From a virus, in the IMG/VR virus record IMGVR_UViG_3300021356_000071, positions 1-34,629 of that record: a stretch of 34,629 nucleotides of DNA; one strand, 5' to 3'. A model generated the notes under the pieces. It did not search any database. It saw only the letters and a program-made list of their open reading frames with translations, and was not told the DNA's origin. Shown piece after piece: positions 26,701 through 31,650 of this stretch (positions within the stretch are counted from its first letter, which is position 1; each line of letters begins with the position of its first letter). Made by a program: the position numbers and the translations under genes.

Positions 26701-28512
26701 ACTCAACCAATTGGTGTAACCTACACCTCTGCAGACCTCGCACCTAATGGCGTAGGAATCAATACTTACTATGGTGATATTCAAATGACTCTTAACAGAG
26801 TTGTTTCCACTCCAGATGATTACTCAACAGTTGGTATTTCTAAGTTCAAGTTAAGTACATTTGCAATTGGAACTGATGGTGAAATAACTATCAAATCTTC
26901 CGTTGACTCTGGTGATGTTGACGCTGCGACCTTAGGTGGACAAAACGGTGCATATTACTTAGATATTAACAACAGTACTGGACAACTTTCTATCGCAAGA
27001 GGTGGTACGGGCCTAGGCGCGTTACCTGGTAACGGTAGTATGTTGATTGGTAATGGTTCTACTTACACATTGACTGGAAGTCCAACACTTTCTGGAACAA
27101 TGTCCGCAGGATTCACAGTCCTCGGTGGTAAGGATATTACCTTCACTAACTCTACTTCATTCACTGGTGATGCATCTGGTAGAATTCAACTTTATAATAA
27201 TTCACTCTACCTCCAGTACAATACTTCGCTTATCTTCAGAGAGTCTACTGGTAGTACCGATGTTGCAAACATCAACAGCAGTGGAGATCTAACCTCTATT
27301 GGTGACATGCAGTTCCGTAGAGGAACCTTCACCCAGGCAACTGGAACCGCACCATTCAGTGTTTCTTCTACCACACTGGTTAATAACCTGAACGCAGATC
27401 TACTTGATGGTATTCAGGCATCATCTTTCGTAAGAGCTGATGCAAATGATACGGTTGCAAATAATCTGAGTTTCACATCAATTACCACTCCAATCACAAC
27501 GACTTCTATCAAGTTCAACAACTCTGAAATGAGTTCTTCTTATTATACGGAGGCAGTTGGAGTACTTGCATTTGACGAAAACTTCCATGGTGATAGTGGA
27601 TATGGTTCAGAGGCCACCGCGCCCGCGCAAACCTTCACCACGAACGGTGGTGGTCTTGTAATCAAGAACGAAGATGGATGGGGTGCAGTTCTTTCCTCAC
27701 AAAACATCCGTTGGTGCGAAGGCAACTTCGCTAACCTAGAGATCGGTGGTAACCAGGTATTCCACACTGGAAACGACGGTCCTGGATCTGGTCTTGACGC
27801 GGATACCGTTGATGGAATTCAAGGTGCATCACTCCTCAGATCTGATGCTGCAGACACTCTAGACGCAGTTCTAACTGTTGGTCAATCTGGAAGAATTGAC
27901 TTCCCAGATTATTCGGGTGTTACCAATAATCCAAATACACAAGTAGATTATATCAGATTCGGTGCTAATGGATCTATTTCACAGGTGAGTGATGCAGGTG
28001 CAATGATGATTGCATCTAATGATGATGGATTGATTATTGCGAACGGTGATGTTGGTAGAACCTTTACTTCTTCCGACATCAACCCATTAACAGAAGATAC
28101 TTTCCTCCTTTCCGACTTTAAAGTTGAGATTTGGACGAATCTCCAAGGTGGAATTGGAAATAAACAAGCGTTTGTCTTTAGAACGGACGGTGAATTTAGA
28201 GCTCCTGTAACGGTTCAGGCAAACTCTGATATCAAACTGAAGACTAACCTCAGACCTCTTGAAAATTGCCTAGATAAGATCTCGCGCATTACTGGATATC
28301 GTTACGAACGTATCGATCTTAACAACAAAGAACAAATCGGTGTTGTCGCGCAGGAAGTTGAGAAAGAGTTCCCAGAACTCGTAAGTGAGGAGAAGGGAAT
28401 CAAGGCAGTATCCTACGGAAACCTCGTTGCCGTCGCGTTTGAGGCGATCAAGGAACTCAAAGCAGAGGTTGATACCCTCCGCGAAGAGATCCGCGAACTG
28501 AAGGGAGAGTAA
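17758..28512 (+). CDS. Giant tail fibre with C-terminal Peptidase_S74 chaperone domain (3584 aa)
   Basis: The N terminus (VQLRRGTAAEH...FTGAVGELTIDTTNDVAVVHDG, residues 4-39) is the fibre-attachment domain typical of phage fibres, like the Mtd N-terminal domain. Next come GMLV...IPANTTITEI-type modules (residues about 110-330 and 595-770), a run of NTGI-x-T repeats (about 815-1178), a YYVSAVNGDDSNDGKT start of a beta-helix-type region (about 1240), two copies of a KCxRDLGY-x-x-DA segment (about 1500 and 1650), a beta-helix body (about 1815-2080), three NHGF-x-x-GD-x-V-x-Y modules, IARGGTG (about 3080) and two L-(N/D)-AD-x-x-DGIQ-type segments (about 3212 and 3347). Residues 3490-3584 are a Peptidase_S74 intramolecular chaperone: NSDIKLKTNL gives the Ser3490/Lys pair where self-cleavage after trimerisation is expected, ending in a coiled coil. 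It lies just upstream of gp13. Likely the main receptor-contacting fibre. Confidence 0.92.
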   Translation: MTKQVQLRRGTAAEHAVFTGAVGELTIDTTNDVAVVHDGVTQGGLPLVGTLAEQKILNKTAIGIGTGSLNEGLYVKGKSEIRGDLFMLPDPTLTYTGIISYFDNQNTITGIATAGVDVGNRFALGPQVHVGSGVTIGAGATTSTVTGVGQSTITLSDTFDTGYFVAQSGELDGFYDGADPTTGPDIIVGINTAGIVASWRITGPGIPDDTRVFSVGVGQIQIDKLALNTTAGVAIQAGDTTAGSNVISIDDTNEGISTGMLVTDDINGTSNIPANTTITEIINGTDIRISNNVVLTTSTDIKMTDRQTFKFGEFSSISFTAYFDSAGIGSIGAGNLQLTKFAKIGEDLEVSGIATIGAGLSVLSGRIFSVGAIEGQSTGQVAGQWTANRLISENDITGVGLTMQNYVVSDRCYFNISDNGVVRMNSGIATSFNAQSLTVTTGIVTSLTAVNIAVEQTGTFGDNVILNNGNLNVNSGFIFGAGDLDIGGQAEIGGDLNVTGFTTVGGGATFTQGIWVSAAATVINDVEIRDGSLTVSSIGFGTVSSYKGHGLSIAPNVNIGGGTDPGPGILTAKYIVANNTGDIAKTGSTVDYLPFQITGIDTSNIFRGDRVSAAGTVSLYTIKNPALVTDIGISTVFVSQPIERTGSITTSFGYLDGGPGISTISGINTAGAVVGYGITFGATAEGTTIAAIGVSAITLSAPATNTRDELFTVTGGSIGLGLTVITGVNTSNVEIGDTVENPTAFTGTPPIVGSIGIGSIIVSYGADAAVSNGDFQISLKRDVYWGPTTGITSDFLVTNTNYGRFEGTHLEVERVGTINVTAGDITAGSGVITSLVATNLNYDVSYGGTAYINSGIITDLNITNSVIGEVGITTSFTDLTNFDVGIGTVLHVTDVYATNVYANVGVATALDTPLLQVGTANIAAGIITSAGISSAYIDRAEINTGIITAAAIEEITTPLAYINSGIFTDVNVTTQNTNELRFNTGFATNFTVSEDLNATRLTATDTVSLGSSVGIGSVVIDNAFVNTGIFTDIGVSTARFDNLYFNNGIGTYIGLTTGFASGLGIHSVYANTGIFTSVQIQGSNIADSANFDRAVIGILTVTQDLFGVDQKNTGVSTFGTATINGVGQTTFHMTGDMRVSGEVKIGIGTTGITIDGDSTDIVGVSTFVANAGIMSSLTLSGINTNTGLSRNVTLKTSSSGIATDYTLTLPARLGKVGQVLSLQEDNTIGFNTGGQGLYENRYYVSAVNGDDSNDGKTLPTKSIRKAAQLASFDSFVIPGQRYLDAGDLMENNKDFIVDEVVGKVEFNYENIGVATIFPDYDQSIWKTYVGDTLDDLIYNIRFGGNNQIRARAVGFGTTTFSTTTEPALYAFEYLRYITQYVVNNQTPPTFYSDPSVTQQTFDLTITQDPENNNANYFNRNKSARILLSGNRQEIIDKSLASVAIGVTDVPSFYFPGDDGPVTDRSRFYTAYRLIQKNRQEIIDYAWAATVATYPGISSTETKCKRDLGYFVDAISTDIFCGSNEYARRFMGFYFDANGNPTGNGLLGEETESVFAFTEAAVGMSSAVCNLLAVTDLTAPNDPLTGNNNGASNCANVRSTITTLTGIVTTTVAAGSTSGISTTPNYGYFVVDYETNVRGNVGIATTMVTGGRKCARDLGYIIDAVTMDISFGSNQHIQRATKFYFDGAGNPKTDGLVAEEAISGYAFTSLAYYAKKAITNQLNFQDFTRPFDAGIGTNKGDLVCANTQASIDNLVGILTTAVLSGSLAGIPTSINFGVADCADVRESIFNYVGIVTTAVSGIGSIPALNNPQTQSQPVCIFVEAGNYEEDNPIILYDDIAVVGDNLRNTIIRPKNQGKDLFRVRNGMYLTGFAMKDAIDAAGIPQSTWRFAVAFDDPADTSVSRTGYATKLDKPIISRSPYIQNCSILSFLGGNGILVDGAKVQSPNTPIIKEEVELNADSVQPEQGKSMVAAAFTMVSFGGIGWRVINDGYSQVVSCFQIFCRYGSLAQSGGYLSITNSATNFGFYSLRATGFSRNSFVFDRGRVAATGTSGGLQTLKAVGYGRSDIDNYVLRFFDDGLVDRTNLFKPTTTQKDFNAATAVNTVAETLTITNHGFTNGDPVVYNGDEDAQPQRIIGGLVNDNQYYVGYIDANTVQLYEDDSLALLVDLQDTGGGGIHTLTKASQDFFATQVTDAHNSYQMLTLAGVGSTANFQSGRLVQQSVASGTAIGYAVTYYNDTRKLLVGLELSGGIRRPFAVSDGGSNLTVTDHTSPNPIAIGITVVAGITTYWTVEFKVDSTTTGNQILNIADLPEDYRLHFHRPSIVNSSSHTWEYSGSGIDYNALPENGGKTDPDTEQVSELGGRVYSSGTNELGDFKVGDAITAFNRTGNIIFNNTVTIGTLDSIRLSLSGGAVIEEFSTDVGLGDNETGGAKNTRISTQLAIRSFLNNRLGSVLDKTVSTNAIPNAIVQLNAIGQINADLVPPRSVNYFRSDFDGGRIQLVNLIPATNLNQGDTVVEPTDSFVLISDLIGQYLILDSTNDAGIALTDFSFSNGFEVVSAVTGGGAIGLVTAPPGVGVGTGVTTVDPAVGYGTTGLVKGVPLSVTNLQGGSGYSNPGIYTGVRLDQSSGIGTGTSAKITIGPSGNVTNVAIQTGGFRYAVGDTLTLNDASVIGGRVGGSNFTIDVGEVETRLYLALQEGSAGTQKFPGSTVLPDYIADESAVGYSTNIGIALTETFTPTDYLVSGSVDFANDRIVLGSGHPFVDGDPVLYKTNGGVVISDLLDEEIYYIKTVGVTSVQLYTTYALTTVKSLLSSGTGTHSLSRVGVTTQTDQIIFKNHPFTQGDAVRIQAGSAAPIGVTTGNFYYIGSKTTNSFTLHTTRQQAIDSVNGLILNTIDLDAAYGANVGVVTFQEQNVVYTKSVNTSSSDVTNFSLLSSSSLDAQNIISGTFDPARLGSGTANADVVLYGDSSFKKVIKSVGIGTTQPIGVTYTSADLAPNGVGINTYYGDIQMTLNRVVSTPDDYSTVGISKFKLSTFAIGTDGEITIKSSVDSGDVDAATLGGQNGAYYLDINNSTGQLSIARGGTGLGALPGNGSMLIGNGSTYTLTGSPTLSGTMSAGFTVLGGKDITFTNSTSFTGDASGRIQLYNNSLYLQYNTSLIFRESTGSTDVANINSSGDLTSIGDMQFRRGTFTQATGTAPFSVSSTTLVNNLNADLLDGIQASSFVRADANDTVANNLSFTSITTPITTTSIKFNNSEMSSSYYTEAVGVLAFDENFHGDSGYGSEATAPAQTFTTNGGGLVIKNEDGWGAVLSSQNIRWCEGNFANLEIGGNQVFHTGNDGPGSGLDADTVDGIQGASLLRSDAADTLDAVLTVGQSGRIDFPDYSGVTNNPNTQVDYIRFGANGSISQVSDAGAMMIASNDDGLIIANGDVGRTFTSSDINPLTEDTFLLSDFKVEIWTNLQGGIGNKQAFVFRTDGEFRAPVTVQANSDIKLKTNLRPLENCLDKISRITGYRYERIDLNNKEQIGVVAQEVEKEFPELVSEEKGIKAVSYGNLVAVAFEAIKELKAEVDTLREEIRELKGE
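20190..21290 (+). repeat. NTGI-x-T repeat run in the giant fibre
   Basis: About twenty short units such as YINSGIITDL, EINTGIITAA, YINSGIFTDV, FVNTGIFTDI, YFNNGIGTYI and YANTGIFTSV recur every 10-20 residues (protein residues about 815-1178). The regular N-x-GI-x-T turn suggests a beta-solenoid or triple-stranded shaft. The repeat is seen directly; the fold is inferred. Confidence 0.8.
22255..22445 (+). repeat. KCxRDLGY-DA segment, copy 1
   Basis: Encodes KCKRDLGYFVDAISTDI, then GSNEYARRF, FYFDANGNPTGNGLLGEE and FAFTEAA. A second copy lies at about 22702-22890. Helical character and paired Cys are unusual inside a beta-rich fibre. Confidence 0.85.
22702..22890 (+). repeat. KCxRDLGY-DA segment, copy 2
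   Basis: Encodes KCARDLGYIIDAVTMDI, then GSNQHIQRA, FYFDGAGNPKTDGLVAEE and YAFTSLA, matching copy 1 position by position. Both copies sit between QEIIDYAW-type helices and the beta-helix body. Confidence 0.85.
28225..28512 (+). other. Peptidase_S74 self-cleaving chaperone domain of the fibre
   Basis: The domain starts at Ser3490 in NSDIKLKTNLRPL and continues with ITGYRYERI, IGVVAQEVEKEFPELV and VSYGNLVAVAFEAIKEL, the standard ICA/Peptidase_S74 series, then a heptad helix to the end. In this family the domain trimerises, guides folding of the fibre and is released by cleavage before the Ser. The region is visibly richer in G+C and CGC/GAG codons than the rest of the gene. Confidence 0.93.
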
Positions 28513-28528
28513 GAACTCTCTCATGGTT

Positions 28529-28536
28529 TATAAATA
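28529..28536 (+). promoter_or_regulatory. Consensus late promoter TATAAATA before gp13
   Basis: Perfect match to the T4 late octamer, 27 bases before the gp13 start. With T4 spacing the transcript would begin near 28542, inside the terminator hairpin that overlaps this site. Confidence 0.75.
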
Positions 28537-28562
28537 CCTCTAGGAAACTAGGGGTATTTTTT
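28532..28562 (+). terminator. Rho-independent terminator after the fibre gene, containing the gp13 ribosome binding site
   Basis: AAATACCTCTAG pairs with CTAGGGGTATTT (one T-G pair) around a GAAA tetraloop and runs into six Ts, directly before the ATG of gp13. The 3' arm contains AGGGG (28550-28554), the only Shine-Dalgarno available to gp13, eight bases from its ATG. Transcripts reading through from the fibre gene would bury that site in the stem. Confidence 0.88.
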
Positions 28563-29387
28563 ATGGCGCAACCATCTAGTAGAGCGGAGTTGAAAGAATA
28601 CTGCCTCAAACAACTAGGTAAGCCAGTCTTAGAAATAAACGTAGATGACGATCAAATTGACAATCTAATTGATGATGCGATCCAATACTTTCATGAGCGT
28701 CACTATGATGGTATTGAACGTGTTTACCTAAAACATAAATTAACACCAACAGAGAAAGAAACAATCAAACAGACTGGAATATCTACAACCCAGTCTGCAA
28801 CTGTTGTTGGTGCGGGTTTGACATCTATTAGTTATGTCGAGGGTGTAAATTATCTACCACTACCAGATTCAATCATTGGAGTAAACTCTGTACTTAAGTT
28901 AAACTCTAGCACCGTTTCTGACGGACTCTTTAACATTAAGTATCAGTTATTCTTGAATGATGTTTATTATTATGGTGCTCTTGATCTATTAAATTATTCG
29001 ATGGTCAAGAGATATCTTGAGGACTTGGATCATGTACTAAATCCTCAAGCAATGATTAGATTTAATAAAACTAATCACAAGTTATATCTGGATATTGATT
29101 GGACTGAAGTTGGTCAGAATGAATATCTAATTATTGATTGTTACAGAATCATTAATCCTTCAGAAGCGACCAAAGTTTATAATGACTTCTGGTTGAAGAG
29201 GTATCTTACTGCACTGATTAAAAAACAGTGGGGTATGAATATGATCAAGTTCAATGGCGTTCAACTTCCTGGCGGGATTGTGCTCAACGGAAGACAAATT
29301 TATGAAGATGGTCTTGCAGAAATAGAAAAACTGGAAGAACAACTTAAGAATGAGTACGAGTTACCACCAATCGATCTAATAGGCTGA
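28563..29387 (+). CDS. 13: Neck protein gp13
   Basis: This 274-aa protein matches T4 gp13 (309 aa) at both ends. ELKEYCLKQLGKPVLEINVDDDQIDNLIDDA corresponds to T4 [31 protein letters not shown], and LPGGIVLNGRQIYEDGLAEIEKLEEQL corresponds to [27 protein letters not shown]. gp13 with gp14 forms the neck that seals the filled head and binds the tail. The middle is shorter than in T4 and contains a tract around ISTTQSATVVGAGLTS that looks like a small insert. One base separates its stop from gp14. Translation relies on AGGGG in the terminator arm. Confidence 0.95.
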   Translation: MAQPSSRAELKEYCLKQLGKPVLEINVDDDQIDNLIDDAIQYFHERHYDGIERVYLKHKLTPTEKETIKQTGISTTQSATVVGAGLTSISYVEGVNYLPLPDSIIGVNSVLKLNSSTVSDGLFNIKYQLFLNDVYYYGALDLLNYSMVKRYLEDLDHVLNPQAMIRFNKTNHKLYLDIDWTEVGQNEYLIIDCYRIINPSEATKVYNDFWLKRYLTALIKKQWGMNMIKFNGVQLPGGIVLNGRQIYEDGLAEIEKLEEQLKNEYELPPIDLIG

Positions 29388-29388
29388 T

Positions 29389-31650
29389 ATGTCTCCACTA
29401 AATTCTTATTTTCTCCAAGGATCTCCTGGTGAGCAGAGACTCATTCAGGATTTAGTCAATGAACAGTTAAAAATGTATGGTGAGGACGTACTGTACTTAC
29501 CAAGAAAGATCATTGGAGAAAATACTGTTATACGAGAAAACACTGCTGCAAAGTTTGACGATAGTTTCAGAATCGAAGCATATCTGATGAACTATGAGGG
29601 GTTCCAGGGTGCAAGCGCAGAACTCCTCACAAAGTTTGGTGTTAGAAATACGGATGAATTAACTCTTGTTATATCAAAGGAAAGATATGATGATTTTGTT
29701 CAACCAATTATTGATCAGTTCCCAGTTGGAGAAAGAAAGAAGGCTAAAAGACCTAATGAGGGAGACCTGATCTTTTTCCCTTTAGAGGGAGCACTTTTTG
29801 AAATTAAATTTGTAGAGGGTAAGAAACCTTTCTATCAACTCAGAAATCTATATGTTTATGAACTCTTATGTGAGAGATTTGAATTTGAAGATGAGATTAT
29901 CGATGTTTCTCAAGTGGACGCAGAAGGATCCAATGTCAATGAGACTGTATCTCAGTTTGGTAATGTTTTAACACTAAATCTTGTTGGTACTTCTGCTACA
30001 ACTGCGGTAGCGTCTGTTTCGGGAATTGTTACCGACACGACTTACGAGTCTCTACAATACGTAGATCTAATCCATGATGGTGCATATGTAACTGCACCTA
30101 CAGTTAAGATACAAAAACCTTTCTTTGGTATCGGTGTAACTGCTACGGCTACTGCAGTTCTTAATGTTGATGGTACTATTGAAACTTTTAATATTACCAA
30201 TCCAGGAACACAATATATCGGTGTTGCAACAGTTGCAATTTCTACAACACCACCAATTCCAAATGAATATGTACTCGACTATCCCATCAATGCAATTAAT
30301 AGTGATTATTCTCTCAAGATCGATGATAGAGAGTGGAAATTAGATACGACTCGCGGAATAACAGGACAAAAATCTGTAGGAACTGTAAAATTCTATTATT
30401 ACTATACGGGATCCACTCCGACTAGTGGATATCTGTATAGATCAAACTTCGTGAATGTTAAGTGGACTGCAAATAGTACCGTCAGTGTTGAAATAAGAAG
30501 AACAGATAATGCACAGTTTGGTACAGCAATATTAAATGAACCAATATCACTCACTAGTGGGTGGAATAAACTTGAGTTTAGTTGGGATGGTACTACCTTC
30601 TCTATGTGGAATGATCCTCTGGGAAGCACTAGAGTTAGACAATTTTATGAAAATCTTTCTGGAACAAATTATGAAAATCAAAAGTTTGTTGATGACAATG
30701 TAGTATCGCTTGGATCAACTACTGGTGGTATCCAATACTTTGATCATTTTGAAATATATGATACAGCATCAGTTTATAATGGAGTTGGAGCAACTGAGGG
30801 TTCTAGAATTTACTTAGATAGTTTTGAGAAAGGCGAACAGGCTACTGCGACTGTAACTGTATCTGCTGGTGGTATTTCTAGTATTACTTTCGGTCAGAAC
30901 GATAGAACTGGTATTGGATATACAATAGCACCAACAATAACTTTCTCCAGTCCAGTTAATGGAACTACTGCAACTGCAGTTGCAATTATGACTTCTAGAA
31001 CTGTAAATAACAAGAGGGGTATTGACCGAGTACTTATAACAAATCCTGGTTACGGTTATACCGAATCACCAACTATTGAATTTATTAGTTCAAACGGGTC
31101 TGGTGGTATTGCTACTGCAGTTATGAATACAGGAGTTCTACCAGTTGTTGCAATTAGTAGTGGTGGTGTAGGTTATACTACCGATCCACAAGTATTCATT
31201 GAACCAATATTTGTTGCACAATCTGTTGGGGTAAGTTCTGAAATCAATAATGCAAAGGCGGAAGTAGTTCGCAATACAAATGGAGAAGTATCTCAGATTC
31301 TTTATTCCAACGCTGGGGCAGGTTATACATTTACTCCAAGTATTACCTTTACTTCTCCAACGTCGGATACTTATGGTTATTATGAATATAATGAAGTAGT
31401 TACTGGTCAACGTTCTGGAGCTACTGGATATGTAAGAGAATGGGATGCTGATGATCGCATTCTCAAGTTAGCTACTGTCAATGGAACATTCCAAAGAGGA
31501 GAATCTGTTGTAGGAGCTGCAGGAAGTTATAAAGTATCTACTGTTGATTCAAATGAATTCTTAGATGCATTTGCAGATAATATAGATATTGAATCAGAAG
31601 CTGACGAAATTATTGACTTTAGTCAAGCCAATCCCTTTGGAGAATTCTAA
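29389..31650 (+). CDS. 14: Neck protein gp14 with large internal insertion
   Basis: The first about 185 residues match T4 gp14: LPRKII...KFDDSFRIEAYLMNYEGFQG, GDLIFFPLEGALFEIKFVEGKKPFYQL (T4: GDLIYFPMDNSLFEINWVE...DPFYQL). The C terminus (EADEIIDFSQANPFGEF) is also of gp14 type. T4 gp14 is 256 aa; this one is 753 aa. The extra residues (about 190-720) comprise DGAYVTAPTVKI/TNPGTQYIG repeats (about 224-285), a concanavalin/laminin-G-like region (about 292-461, with WTANSTVSVEIRRTD, GWNKLEFSWDG and a YFDHFEIYD strand), three or four GYGYTESPTIEF-type repeats (about 483-658) and a GQRSGATGYVREWD...GTFQRGESVVG module (about 672-710). Its stop overlaps the gp15 start by one base (TAATG). Confidence 0.92.
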   Translation: MSPLNSYFLQGSPGEQRLIQDLVNEQLKMYGEDVLYLPRKIIGENTVIRENTAAKFDDSFRIEAYLMNYEGFQGASAELLTKFGVRNTDELTLVISKERYDDFVQPIIDQFPVGERKKAKRPNEGDLIFFPLEGALFEIKFVEGKKPFYQLRNLYVYELLCERFEFEDEIIDVSQVDAEGSNVNETVSQFGNVLTLNLVGTSATTAVASVSGIVTDTTYESLQYVDLIHDGAYVTAPTVKIQKPFFGIGVTATATAVLNVDGTIETFNITNPGTQYIGVATVAISTTPPIPNEYVLDYPINAINSDYSLKIDDREWKLDTTRGITGQKSVGTVKFYYYYTGSTPTSGYLYRSNFVNVKWTANSTVSVEIRRTDNAQFGTAILNEPISLTSGWNKLEFSWDGTTFSMWNDPLGSTRVRQFYENLSGTNYENQKFVDDNVVSLGSTTGGIQYFDHFEIYDTASVYNGVGATEGSRIYLDSFEKGEQATATVTVSAGGISSITFGQNDRTGIGYTIAPTITFSSPVNGTTATAVAIMTSRTVNNKRGIDRVLITNPGYGYTESPTIEFISSNGSGGIATAVMNTGVLPVVAISSGGVGYTTDPQVFIEPIFVAQSVGVSSEINNAKAEVVRNTNGEVSQILYSNAGAGYTFTPSITFTSPTSDTYGYYEYNEVVTGQRSGATGYVREWDADDRILKLATVNGTFQRGESVVGAAGSYKVSTVDSNEFLDAFADNIDIESEADEIIDFSQANPFGEF
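30262..30770 (+). other. Lectin-like (LamG/concanavalin-type) region inserted in gp14
   Basis: Residues about 292-461 alternate beta strands with the pattern seen in LamG/ConA jelly rolls: a strand pair ending VKFYYYYTGS, then VKWTANSTVSVEIRRTD, then SLTSGWNKLEFSWDGTTFSMW, and a closing GIQYFDHFEIYD strand. The W-N-K-L-x-F-x-W-D-G motif is typical of LamG-like domains. The match is by pattern only; ligand residues cannot be assigned. Confidence 0.6.
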
